Shown here: positions 7,819 through 15,321 of the stretch, piece after piece
How the letters are laid out: the number at the start of each line of letters is the position of its first letter
How positions within the stretch are numbered: the stretch's first letter is position 1
Source: UBA2160 sp964588665
Lineage (GTDB): Bacteria; Chloroflexota; Dehalococcoidia; Lucifugimonadales; UBA1123
Assembly: GCA_964588665.1 (NCBI GenBank)
Contig: CAZPQQ010000033.1
Coordinates: 1 to 34,891, forward strand
DNA: 34,891 bases
Direction: 5' to 3'
Made by a program: the position numbers and the translations under genes
Notes under the pieces: generated by a model
Database searches by the model: none
Seen by the model: only the letters and a program-made list of their open reading frames with translations
Told to the model about the DNA's origin: nothing

Positions 7819-8727
7819 TCACTGCTCTTGGGCGGCTGCTTCAATCGCTGCAACGCCGCTCCATACGTACGCGTTCTGGCCCGTCTCTAATCCGAACCTC
7901 ACGTCCCAGTAAGGGTGAAGGCCGTGCAGATCACGAATCCGACGTATGAATTCCGGTCCGTTCTCTCCATCGTAGAAACTCAGCACCTCTAGTCCGAAAT
8001 CATCTACGGCGCGCATCATCAGATGTTCGAAGTCTGTGGCCGGGTCGTCCACCGCCGCAAAACTCCAGTCGATGATCCCCGTCACGAGGCCATGTTCGTA
8101 GTCGCACAACACGTTCTCAGCGCCAACATCTCCGTGGACTAACATAGGATCAAAATCAAAATTGGCATCATTCTCAAGGTAATCGGACCATCGGCGCGAC
8201 CCGTTTAGCCTGCTCTCCGGCGTCAGCAGCGGCAGTATGTGCTCCCGAACATACCCGAAGGCGCTCTGTTGCTCCTGCCGCAGCGCGTCTACCTCTCTTG
8301 GCTGGAATTGGCCGCTCTGGAGGTTTTCGATTGAAATGCCATGAAGCGTCGATAGAGTCTCGCCCAGGCTTTGGGCAAGTGACCTGCGAAGACCTGCGTC
8401 CGTGAGCATTTCGATCTTCAGGGGCTGACCCGAAATCTTCGGATACCTGACAAAAAGCGACGGCTCTCGAGAACTGTCCCTGGAAACAAAATCGAATCGC
8501 GGCACTTCAACCGGCAACACGTTCGCCAACTCTGGCAGGAAATTTAACTCCCGCTCCTGTTGAGGTACGATGTCCTCACGCTTGGGAAACCGAAAGATAT
8601 GTGATCCGTTCGCCTCGATTGCAACGAAGTCCCAACCCTGGCCAATCGGCTCCAAGGTGTCGAGCCGGAACTCCGGATACGCTGATTCGATCAGGCGCCG
8701 ATAGTACTGGATATCCATGGCATCCAC
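7819..8727 (-). CDS. Aminoglycoside phosphotransferase-fold small-molecule kinase
   Basis: The 302-residue protein has the APH/choline kinase fold. LEPIGQGWDFVAIEANG (26-42) is the nucleotide-binding loop, and FRFPKR (45-50) carries the presumed ATP-binding lysine. H198-G-D200-VGAEN205 is the catalytic Brenner motif, and I219-D220-W is the metal-binding site, followed by DDPATDF. The IGQGWD opening is reminiscent of APH(2'')- and Mph-type kinases. The substrate is unknown and an antibiotic-resistance role is not established. The start at 8727 has GGAG eight bases upstream, and an alternative ATG lies at 8718. It converges on the enolase-superfamily gene, with 197 bases of gene-free spacer between them. 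Confidence 0.9.
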   Translation of the reverse strand: MDAMDIQYYRRLIESAYPEFRLDTLEPIGQGWDFVAIEANGSHIFRFPKREDIVPQQERELNFLPELANVLPVEVPRFDFVSRDSSREPSLFVRYPKISGQPLKIEMLTDAGLRRSLAQSLGETLSTLHGISIENLQSGQFQPREVDALRQEQQSAFGYVREHILPLLTPESRLNGSRRWSDYLENDANFDFDPMLVHGDVGAENVLCDYEHGLVTGIIDWSFAAVDDPATDFEHLMMRAVDDFGLEVLSFYDGENGPEFIRRIRDLHGLHPYWDVRFGLETGQNAYVWSGVAAIEAAAQEQ

Positions 8728-8811
8728 ATCACTCCAGTGTTAAAACCCGCCCGTATAACGAGCGGATGGATCGGACGGTCGATCGGATACTTCCAATGAA
8801 CTCCTGTCGTC

Positions 8812-8905
8812 GGTGGTCTCGCCGGGGCCGGTCGTCGAGGGTTGTGAATCGGACGCAGGCATTGCCCATGTCCAGCTCTTTGCCGCTCGGATGATTGAGT
8901 TCATT
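8812..8905 (-). pseudogene. Decayed fragment of a DUF1801 gene
   Basis: This is a short frameshifted remnant of the C-terminal part of the DUF1801 gene at 9572-10042. Translated on the minus strand it gives HPSGKELDMGNACVRFTTLD, against HASGKKLDMGKACVRFKTLD in the intact copy. The bases are also close. After TLDD a deletion of about 11 bases breaks the frame, and a trace of the lost frame (GET against AET) resumes beyond it. The open frame continues to 9046 but has no similarity there and overlaps another gene's promoter, so I do not call a gene. Confidence 0.75.
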
Positions 8906-9017
8906 GAGTACGGCGTCGGCGGGCGCTTCGCAGGACCAGTCGACTGCCAGTCCGCCTGTCACGTATGACGGGCAGTGACTCTCAACGGGAGTTATCGGAC
9001 CTTTCGTAACATCCACG

Positions 9018-9046
9018 TTGACAGTGCGGGTGCCCTTCGGTAACAT
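9018..9046 (+). promoter_or_regulatory. Sigma70-type promoter of the SnoaL-like gene
   Basis: TTGACA at 9018-9023 and TAACAT at 9041-9046 are separated by exactly 17 bases. The expected start is near 9053, giving a leader of about 35 bases before the ATG at 9088. A short direct repeat (GTAACAT) occurs just upstream and again over the -10 box. Confidence 0.75.
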
Positions 9047-9087
9047 TCTGCTCCCTTTTGAAGTTGGTTATTGCAAAGGAGAAATCG

Positions 9088-9498
9088 ATGACTGAAGCGA
9101 ACAAAGCTATTGTCAGGAGTTACTACGAGCTGCTGGATAAGGGAGACGTATCGGGGCTTACGGCGCTGTTCTCCGACGACATACAGTGGACTTTCACCGG
9201 AATGGGGGCGTTGGACAAGGATGCCCTCGGAGGACTGGCACAGGGATTCCATGCCGCCTTCCCGGATATGCAACACTCCGTAGATTCACAAACTTCTGAG
9301 GGCGACCAAGTGGTTACGCCCGTGACGTTCCGGGGCACCCATCAGGGCGAGTTAATGGGCATCCCAGCAAGCAACAAATCGGTCGAAATTCGCGGCATAA
9401 ACATCCACAAGATCGTCGACGGTAAGATGGTCGAGGCCGAGACCGTCCTCGACATGATGGGGCTAATGCAGCAGATCGGCGCGATCCCCTCCCAGTAG
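9088..9498 (+). CDS. SnoaL-like (NTF2-fold) polyketide cyclase-family protein
   Basis: I choose the ATG at 9088 because AAAGGAGA precedes it at ideal spacing. The frame is open from 9058, which would add ten residues. The 136-residue protein has the cone-shaped NTF2/SnoaL pattern: an N-terminal helix (ANKAIVRSYYELLDKGD), then strands with FSDDIQWTF, VTFRGTHQGELMGIPASN and VEIRGINIHKIVDGKM. Such proteins act as small-molecule cyclases or hydrolases, or simply bind ligands. The catalytic role here is unknown. It is monocistronic, with its own promoter, and converges on a DUF1801 gene. Confidence 0.9.
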   Translation: MTEANKAIVRSYYELLDKGDVSGLTALFSDDIQWTFTGMGALDKDALGGLAQGFHAAFPDMQHSVDSQTSEGDQVVTPVTFRGTHQGELMGIPASNKSVEIRGINIHKIVDGKMVEAETVLDMMGLMQQIGAIPSQ

Positions 9499-9522
9499 CA
9501 TCGCCCGACCTTCCGGAGCGAA

Positions 9523-9560
9523 GCCCAACCGATGACGCGCCAGCGTTTATTCGGTTGGGC
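9523..9560. terminator. Hairpin between convergent genes
   Basis: GCCCAACCGA and TCGGTTGGGC form a perfect ten-base stem with an 18-base loop. It sits between two convergent stop codons (9498 and 9572), so it could end transcripts from both sides. There is no clear T-run on either side. Confidence 0.5.
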
Positions 9561-9571
9561 GGTGCTATTCG

Positions 9572-10042
9572 CTAACGGCGTTTGCGTGCCGACGCCATGT
9601 TCCGCCTCGACTCCTCGTAGCGCTCGATGAATGTGGACGGCGGGGTGAGGGCGATGGTTTCGGCGACTAGGTCGAGGGGTGGGTCGTCGAGGGTTTTGAA
9701 TCGGACGCAGGCTTTGCCCATGTCCAGCTTCTTGCCGCTCGCGTGGTATCGTTCGTGGAACCAAGTCTCGGTGTCCGGGTCGCCGTAGACGTTCATCAGG
9801 TACAGCGACATGTATCGCTTCTGGGAGGCTAGGGCGGCGACTCCGAGCGCTTGGCCGTTGTACGTCTCGGGGTAGTCCGTCAGCGGGATCACGTAGCTGA
9901 TCATCCCGAACTGCATCGTCTCCTCGTATCCGTCAGGCAGATTGTCGAGGATGACCTGTCTGACGGTCGCGACGGCCTCACGCCGGTCCGGGGTGAGCTC
10001 GTCGAGGTAATCGTCCACGGTTGCCGCTTTGCTCTGTGCCAC
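9572..10042 (-). CDS. DUF1801 domain-containing protein
   Basis: I pick the GTG at 10042 (156 residues) because GGAGGAG lies six bases before it and homology begins at ATVDDYLDELTPDRREAV. An ATG at 10057 and the open frame to 10144 are alternatives. The protein has the usual DUF1801 landmarks: YEETMQFGMISYVIP, a central strand region, SGKKLDMGKACVRF, and a C-terminal TPPSTFIERYEESR helix ending in a basic tail. The family is small, soluble and functionally vague; some members are linked to iron handling, but nothing here shows that. A broken second copy lies about 0.7 kb away. Confidence 0.9.
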   Translation of the reverse strand: MAQSKAATVDDYLDELTPDRREAVATVRQVILDNLPDGYEETMQFGMISYVIPLTDYPETYNGQALGVAALASQKRYMSLYLMNVYGDPDTETWFHERYHASGKKLDMGKACVRFKTLDDPPLDLVAETIALTPPSTFIERYEESRRNMASARKRR

Positions 10043-10391
10043 CCTGTGCTCCTCCATGTGTTCCGTGCGTCCACAAAGCGCCACGCGCTCCCTCGTAGTA
10101 TGTGACGTTCGGTGTCGGTGCGCAAGGAATTGTGGCGGCGTCAATCGACTCCCGCAGCCAGCGAGATGTTCGTTCGGGCCTTTGTCGTGCTGCAGATGGT
10201 CGAAGGCCGATCCCTGCCGTGTGTCCGTTGATGCCGGGAAGCAACCGTTGCAATCACCCGACGATTCACTACATCGGGGGATGCTTGCGCATCAACGTTG
10301 AGCGACACTGGGCGTGGGCATGACCGCACACCCGGCCTCGTTGGAATCAACGATTGAGTGGTGTGTCGGCCGTAGTGGAGATGACGATGGC
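10043..10391. other. Gene-free stretch
   Basis: I see no credible gene on either strand. Open frames here lack family similarity and plausible ribosome binding sites. The stretch separates the DUF1801 gene from the pilin remnant and presumably holds the DUF1801 promoter. Confidence 0.5.
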
Positions 10392-10569
10392 ATGGTGGTC
10401 CGTGGCTGCCGCGAAGCGAAGGCGAGTGGTGGTTTCCTTAATCGAATTCCTGATCGTTCTGGCGATCATCGGCGTTATGGCGGACATCGTGGTGCCGAAG
10501 GTTGCTGGTGACGGTGACGTGATTTCGGTGGGGGCGCTCGACGAAGCGGCCGTTGGCGTGCAGCGTTGA
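10392..10569 (+). pseudogene. Frameshifted type IV pilin/pseudopilin-like remnant
   Basis: From the ATG at 10392 one frame reads MVVRGCREAKASGGF, a short basic prepilin leader ending in Gly-Phe. At 10437 the frame breaks. The next frame then reads LIEFLIVLAIIGVMADIVVP, the hallmark hydrophobic N-terminal helix of type IV pilins with Glu at position 5. Restoring two bases in the missing Thr codon would give the canonical G/FTLIE prepilin-peptidase site. After the helix the frame stops at 10569, far short of a pilin's normal length, so the C-terminal domain is lost too. A short leaderless ORF (from 10387) spans the second frame but lacks the cleavage glycine. Confidence 0.55.
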
Positions 10570-10681
10570 AGTCGGGTGGCGGGAGTCGTCAGGACAACGT
10601 CGCGAGCTGCATTCCCTCCGGGCCTCACGATTCTGATCACATTGGGACGCCTGCGAAGGCTGTCTGTGCGCGGGCAAAGCG

Positions 10682-10705
10682 AAGGGCGGACCGGTTGGTC
10701 CGCCC
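10682..10705 (-). terminator. Terminator of the ribosomal super-operon
   Basis: AGGGCGGACC and GGTCCGCCCT form a perfect ten-base GC-rich stem with a four-base loop, about 38 bases after the rpsI stop. On the minus strand it is followed by TTCGCTTTG, a weak U-rich tail. It is the natural end of the transcription unit. Confidence 0.75.
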
Positions 10706-10742
10706 TAAATATAGACAGTTCGTGCGCTCTAGGTCGAGACGC

Positions 10743-11144
10743 CTATCGCTTTGTCCACTGCTTTGCCTTGCGCGCTCGGGCGAGGCCGTACTTCTTGCTT
10801 TCCTTCTCGCGGGCGTCGCGAGTTAGCAGTCCCGCCTTCTTGAGTGGGGCCCGCATATTCGGGTCGGCGGTCTGCAGCGCTCGAGCGATGCCGTGCCTGA
10901 GGGCGCCCGCTTGGCTGACCACGCCGCCGCCGTTCACCTTGGCGACGACCCTGAACTGGTTTCGGGACTCGGTCACCTCGAAGGGTTGGTGGATGAGTTG
11001 CAACCACGTGTCCCACGGGAACGCCTCTTCGACGGGCTTGCCGTTGACGATGATCGGACCGTTGTCCATGTACAAGCGGACTAAGGCCACCGAGGTCTTG
11101 CGCTTCCCGATCGCGTAGTAGTAGTGTTCGCTGCTGTCAACCAT
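10743..11144 (-). CDS. rpsI: 30S ribosomal protein S9
   Basis: The 133-residue protein opens with YYYAIGKRKTSVALVRLY and has VNGGGVVSQAGALRHGIARAL in its centre. It ends in KQWTKR, the basic tail that reaches the P-site tRNA on the 30S head. Its ATG immediately follows the rplM stop codon (TAG-ATG), so the two are surely coupled, as in most bacteria. It is the last gene before the operon terminator. Confidence 0.98.
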   Translation of the reverse strand: MVDSSEHYYYAIGKRKTSVALVRLYMDNGPIIVNGKPVEEAFPWDTWLQLIHQPFEVTESRNQFRVVAKVNGGGVVSQAGALRHGIARALQTADPNMRAPLKKAGLLTRDAREKESKKYGLARARKAKQWTKR

Positions 11145-11603
11145 CTAAGACTCCTGTTCCTGGGACTGTCGTGCACCAAACTGGGCTTGATGAGGGTGGT
11201 CCGGCCCGGCGTATACCTTGAGGCGGAGGAGCATCTTTCGGCCCAGGGCATTTTTGGGCAGCATGCCTTTGACGGCATGCTTGATCACTCGGTCGGGATT
11301 CCTCGCGAGCATCTGGCCGAGCGTTCGCTCTTTCAGGCCCCCGATGTACCCGCTGTGAGTGTAGTAGATTTTCTGGGCTACTTTGTCTCCGGTGACCCGG
11401 ATGAGCTCGGCGTTGGTCACCACGACGAAGTCGCCGGTCATCATGTGCGGCACGTACATGGGCTTGTCCTTGCCCATGAGCATTGTGGCGAGCCGCGTGG
11501 CCAGACGGCCCAGGGTCTCGCCCTCGGCGTCCACATGGCGCCAAATGGGCTTGAGGTCCGAAGCCTTTGTTTCGTATGGTTTAACTATCGACGGCATCTT
11601 CAT
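11145..11603 (-). CDS. rplM: 50S ribosomal protein L13
   Basis: The 152-residue protein has the L13 signatures WRHVDAEGETLGRLATRLA, YVPHMMTGDFVVVTNAE, IYYTHSGYIGGLKERT and VKGMLPKN. It is an early-assembly protein bound to 23S rRNA. The ATG overlaps the truA stop as ATGA. A second in-frame ATG two codons later (11597) is an equally possible start. Confidence 0.98.
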   Translation of the reverse strand: MKMPSIVKPYETKASDLKPIWRHVDAEGETLGRLATRLATMLMGKDKPMYVPHMMTGDFVVVTNAELIRVTGDKVAQKIYYTHSGYIGGLKERTLGQMLARNPDRVIKHAVKGMLPKNALGRKMLLRLKVYAGPDHPHQAQFGARQSQEQES

Positions 11604-12361
11604 TCACCATTCTTCGGGGGAAAATCGGCATACTTCACCGCGATCAAACACAGCCCCTGTGGGGGCAACGACCTCGATGTCGCGTCGGTTTCCTTCCCGT
11701 CTATCAACTGTCTTAAGTCTTCGATGGACATCGCTCCTCTGCCCACGTCCACCAGGGCGCCTGCCATTCGGCGCATCTGGTGGGGCAGAAACGCGTTGCC
11801 CTCCACGTCGAACACGATCGCATCGTCGATCGCGGTCACACCGCTGCTGAACACTTCTCGGGCCGTGCTGGCGCCTTCGTGCTCCAACGGGCCACCGAAC
11901 CGGGCGAAGTCGTGGACTCCGACCAGCATCTCGGCGCCTTCGGCCATCCGGACGATGTCTACATCTTCGCGGACAAGAGTCGCGGTTCGCCGCCTCAGCG
12001 GTGAATGCACGGATCCGGTAAGCATCGTGTACCGATACCTGCGGCTCTGTGCATGCCTTCGAGGGTCGAAGCCGTCGCCCACTCGGTAGGCGGCCCTGAC
12101 CGCGATATCGTCCGGCAGGCGATGGTTCATGGCCCGCTGGACGGTGAGCGGCGGGTGGGTCGAAGCGGTGTCGAATGCCACGACCTGCCCCAAGGCGTGG
12201 ACCCCGGCGTCGGTCCTCCCGGCGGCCTTGATCCTGACCTTCTCTCCCGTCAGCGCGGTGATTGATTTTTCAAGCTGCTCTTGTATCGAGGGACCGTTCC
12301 GCTGGTACTGAAACCCGCTGTACGCGGTCCCCTCATACTCTACTATCAGCGCGAGGCGCAT
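11600..12361 (-). CDS. truA: tRNA pseudouridine(38-40) synthase TruA
   Basis: The 253-residue protein converts uridines 38-40 of the tRNA anticodon arm to pseudouridine. The catalytic aspartate is D51 in AAGRTDAGVHALGQV. LIVEYEGTAYSGFQYQ at the N-terminus and NAFLPHQMRRMAGALVDVGRG near the C-terminus are family hallmarks. It sits between rplQ and rplM, an order familiar from Firmicutes and several other phyla. Its stop codon overlaps the rplM start by four bases. Confidence 0.97.
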   Translation of the reverse strand: MRLALIVEYEGTAYSGFQYQRNGPSIQEQLEKSITALTGEKVRIKAAGRTDAGVHALGQVVAFDTASTHPPLTVQRAMNHRLPDDIAVRAAYRVGDGFDPRRHAQSRRYRYTMLTGSVHSPLRRRTATLVREDVDIVRMAEGAEMLVGVHDFARFGGPLEHEGASTAREVFSSGVTAIDDAIVFDVEGNAFLPHQMRRMAGALVDVGRGAMSIEDLRQLIDGKETDATSRSLPPQGLCLIAVKYADFPPKNGE

Positions 12362-12382
12362 GTGATCGCCTTCGCTCGCGAA

Positions 12383-12736
12383 CTAGGCGACCAACTCGAT
12401 GATCGCCATGTCTGCTGCGTCTCCCTGGCGCGGCCCGAGTTTGTACAGGCGGGTGTAGCCGCCTTTTCGCTCCGCGTAGCGTTCGGCCAACTCGGCGAAC
12501 AGCTTCCTGACTGCGTCGTCGTCCATCAACATAGACGCCGCCTGCCGCCGGTGGTGCAGGGAGCCCTTCTTGCCAAGCGTGACCATCTTTTCGGTCAGTC
12601 GCCGGACCTCTTTGGCTTTTGCCTCGGTGGTGCGCATTGTTTCGTTGTTGATCAACGCCGTCACCATGCCTCGAAGCATCAGCATTCGGTGCGCGGTTGG
12701 GCGGTTGAGCTTTCTTCTCGAGAGGCGATGCCTCAT
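12383..12736 (-). CDS. rplQ: 50S ribosomal protein L17
   Basis: The 117-residue protein has the L17 opening MRHRLSRRKLNRPTAHRMLM, then MVTALINNETMRTTEAKAKE and a C-terminal GGYTRLYKLGPRQGDAADMA. It binds 23S rRNA near the base of the tunnel exit. It follows rpoA by 13 bases, the standard end of the alpha operon. Confidence 0.98.
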   Translation of the reverse strand: MRHRLSRRKLNRPTAHRMLMLRGMVTALINNETMRTTEAKAKEVRRLTEKMVTLGKKGSLHHRRQAASMLMDDDAVRKLFAELAERYAERKGGYTRLYKLGPRQGDAADMAIIELVA

Positions 12737-12749
12737 GACTCGCTCCTAA

Positions 12750-13778
12750 TTATTCGGCGGCGACGGCCTCTGTCTCTTCCTCGTCTGTCGTTTCGGGTTC
12801 CATGTCGTCCGGCAGGTAGTCCATTTCTTTCAACTTGCCGAAGAGCTCTTTGTAGGACTTGTCGCCGAAGTTTCGTATTCTCATCAGTTCGGCCCTGCTC
12901 ATCTCGAGCACTTGGCCGACTTTGTCGATTCCTGCGCGCTTAAGGCAGTTCAGCGTTCGCGAGGTCAAGCCCAGGCGCTCGACCGTGACATTGTAGATCT
13001 CGGCGGACATGATGTATTTCTGCGGCAGCCCAGGGCCCTCCTGTGCATCGATCTTCACGTTGGCGAACATGTAGAACTGGGTGACCAGGATGTTGGCAGC
13101 CTGTCTAACTGCCTCGACGGGCAGCTTGGAACCGTCCGTCCAGACTTGCAAGACGAGGCGCTCGAAATCGGTGCGCTGGCCCACGCGGGTGCGCTCGATG
13201 GTGTAGCTGACTTTGTTGATCGGCGTGAAGATGGCGTCGACCGGCAGCACGCCAATGGCCTGTCCGTCCCCTTCTGCGGCCACCTGGTAGCCTTTGCCGC
13301 GCTCGACGTTGAGCTCGATGGACAGCTTCGCCTCGGAGGAGTCCAACGTCGCCAGATGCAGCTCGGGGTTGACCACTTCGAAGTCGGCGGATGCCATGAT
13401 GTCACCGGCGCAAACCTCACCTTCGCCCGCCACTTCCAGCCGGAGCTTGCCCGGGCGGTCCACCTCGGACCGGAGCCGGATGCCCTTGACGTTGAGCAGC
13501 ATCTCGGTGACCTGCTCTTTAACGTGCGGCACGGTTGCAAACTCGTGCTGGACGCCCTCGATTTTCACCCATGTAATCGCGGTGCCTCCGAGGCCGCTGT
13601 AAAGAATGCGTCGCAGAGGGTTGCCCAACGTGACGCCGTATCCAGGCTCGAGAGGCTCGATGATGAATTTGCCGTATCGGTCGTCCGCAATCTCCACTTC
13701 GATCTTTGGACTCGGTATCGGCTCCTCTTCCTCCTCGACCGTCTCTAGGCCCATTAAACTGTTCAGATCCAAAACCAT
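12750..13778 (-). CDS. rpoA: RNA polymerase subunit alpha
   Basis: The 342-residue protein has the alpha N-terminal dimerisation domain (about 25-250; EPLEPGYGVTLGNPLRRILY) and a C-terminal domain with the DNA- and activator-contacting helix-hairpin-helix (LTSRTLNCLKRAGIDKVGQV ... RNFGDKSYKEL). A short acidic tail (ETTDEEETEAVAAE) ends it. It sits between rpsD and rplQ in the usual alpha-operon position. An acidic stretch (EEEEPIPSP) also precedes the first strand. Confidence 0.98.
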   Translation of the reverse strand: MVLDLNSLMGLETVEEEEEPIPSPKIEVEIADDRYGKFIIEPLEPGYGVTLGNPLRRILYSGLGGTAITWVKIEGVQHEFATVPHVKEQVTEMLLNVKGIRLRSEVDRPGKLRLEVAGEGEVCAGDIMASADFEVVNPELHLATLDSSEAKLSIELNVERGKGYQVAAEGDGQAIGVLPVDAIFTPINKVSYTIERTRVGQRTDFERLVLQVWTDGSKLPVEAVRQAANILVTQFYMFANVKIDAQEGPGLPQKYIMSAEIYNVTVERLGLTSRTLNCLKRAGIDKVGQVLEMSRAELMRIRNFGDKSYKELFGKLKEMDYLPDDMEPETTDEEETEAVAAE

Positions 13779-13800
13779 ACGTGTGCTCCTGTGCGTCCAC

Positions 13801-14436
13801 TTACTTGGAGTAGAACTCCACGACGAGTCTGACTTCGATGCTGCTGTCGACTTCCGACGGGACGGGGGGCGTTACCACCTCGCCAGTCAGGTTCGCCACG
13901 TCCAGTCGGAGCCACGAAGGCACCGGCCGTTTCGGCAGCCCGGCCGTAAGATCCTGGATGAACTCCGGAGTTGATCCGTTCTCGCCGCCTCGTTTCCACG
14001 TGATGACGTCCCCGGGGTTGACCAGGTAGGAAGGAATGTCCATGCGACTTCCGTTGACATAGAAATGCCCGTGGTTCACGAGCTGTCTTCCCTGCTGTCG
14101 GGAGTCGACGAACGAGAGCCGGTACACGACATTGTCCAGGCGCGATTCCAACACCTGCATGAGATTGTCGCCGGTTGCGCCGGAGCCTTCCCGCGCCATC
14201 TCGAAGTACCGCCTGAACTGACGTTCAAGCACTCCGTACATAAAGCGAGTCTTCTGCTTTTCTCGAAGCTGAAGCGCCCAGTCCGACGGCCTGCGCCGCC
14301 GAGGCACTGACTCTCCGGGCGGCCGGCGTCGCCGTTCCACGCCGCATCGGGGTGTATAGCAGCGCTCGCCTTTGAGGAAAAGCTTCTCGCCGATCCGACG
14401 GCACTTGCGGCAGACGGCGTCCTTGTATCTTGCCAT
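13801..14436 (-). CDS. rpsD: 30S ribosomal protein S4, zinc-binding form
   Basis: The 211-residue protein is an S4 with the four-cysteine N-terminal site: C9, C12, C26 and C31. The S4 RNA-binding domain follows (RLDNVVYRLSFVDSRQQGRQ, LVNHGHFYVNG). S4 nucleates 30S assembly and often represses its own operon. Unusually, rpsD is separated from rpsK here by a membrane-protein gene and a 71-base spacer, so any autoregulatory site may have moved. Confidence 0.97.
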   Translation of the reverse strand: MARYKDAVCRKCRRIGEKLFLKGERCYTPRCGVERRRRPPGESVPRRRRPSDWALQLREKQKTRFMYGVLERQFRRYFEMAREGSGATGDNLMQVLESRLDNVVYRLSFVDSRQQGRQLVNHGHFYVNGSRMDIPSYLVNPGDVITWKRGGENGSTPEFIQDLTAGLPKRPVPSWLRLDVANLTGEVVTPPVPSEVDSSIEVRLVVEFYSK

Positions 14437-14507
14437 TGGTGTTCCTAAGCCTCTCGCGATTCTGTGTTCTGTGGCACTTCTATCGATCTTGTCATCATGT
14501 TGGCGAT

Positions 14508-15284
14508 CTAGGTCGCGGCCAATTCCATCTCGTGGGACAAGGCGGCGATGTCGTAGCCTTCTTTTCGCACTCTCAGGTCGTAGTATAAAAGCGTGGTCGC
14601 GATGTGCAGCACCGGCGCTGCTATTACGACGACCACAATATTGCCGATCGTGATCACGGCTCGACTGAGCATGGCCGTCTCATCCAGGGAAGCCGCCTCT
14701 GTCATGAGCCAAAACGGAGCTGACACGACAATGGACAACCCGACGGTGACCAAAGAAAACACCAACAGGCGCCCAAGGATTCTCCACTCGTGCCGGCGCG
14801 CCAACGCGAAAGCTCTTTGAAGCGCTCCGGTCCATTTGTACCGTTCCACCATGACCGCAGGGGTCGCCATGGCCAAATAGAAGGTGTAGACCGCCATGAC
14901 GATCAATATCGGCAGTCCGGCCGCCGGCAGGTCGACGCCCCCAACGACAATCCCCAACAGGGCGACAAGCGCCACGAGGACCGACGCGAGTATGAACATC
15001 GAAACCGCTCGTTCCACAACCTTCGTGTAGCAAGCTGCCACGTCGATTTTGGCGGATAGGTACTGTTGCCCCACGGCGACGATGACGGCGCCATACAACA
15101 ACTGCATCCCGAGTACGATGGCCGCGTTGAGCACAACGTACAGTCCCACATCGTTGATGGGCAACAACCAGATCAGGTTTGCCGGGATCTGCACGATTGC
15201 CGTCAAACGAATGAGCTGCTTGAAATGCCGGCCGTATATCGTGAAGGTCTCGCTCAGAATTTCTCCGAGACTGCGAACCTCCAT
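14508..15284 (-). CDS. Six-helix integral membrane protein inserted in the alpha operon
   Basis: I choose the ATG at 15284 (258 residues), which has AGGAA upstream; a TTG at 15305 is possible. About six hydrophobic helices are visible, near residues 23-43, 46-68, 92-113, 119-142, 165-185 and 205-230. The opening EILSETFTIYGRHF and the closing TTLLYYDLRVRKEGYDI resemble the membrane domain annotated as glycerophosphoryl diester phosphodiesterase membrane-like, but no catalytic phosphodiesterase domain is present. Its function is unknown. It is co-directional with its ribosomal neighbours, 37 bases after rpsK and 71 before rpsD, so it is probably transcribed with them. That location is not one I know for this family. 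Confidence 0.9.
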   Translation of the reverse strand: MEVRSLGEILSETFTIYGRHFKQLIRLTAIVQIPANLIWLLPINDVGLYVVLNAAIVLGMQLLYGAVIVAVGQQYLSAKIDVAACYTKVVERAVSMFILASVLVALVALLGIVVGGVDLPAAGLPILIVMAVYTFYLAMATPAVMVERYKWTGALQRAFALARRHEWRILGRLLVFSLVTVGLSIVVSAPFWLMTEAASLDETAMLSRAVITIGNIVVVVIAAPVLHIATTLLYYDLRVRKEGYDIAALSHEMELAAT

Positions 15285-15321
15285 TGTTGTTTCCTGATCG
15301 ATCAAGATTCTTGCCGATCCC

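Noticed and set aside
8729..9046. A 105-codon minus-strand frame as a real gene
   Set aside because: Only its middle resembles DUF1801, and that part is frameshifted. Its 5' end overlaps a consensus promoter for the opposite-strand gene.
10387..10569. A short intact pilin-like gene starting at 10387
   Set aside because: Although GGAG precedes this ATG, the resulting protein lacks the cleavage glycine and the pilin C-terminal domain. The leader in the other frame fits a frameshifted pseudogene better.
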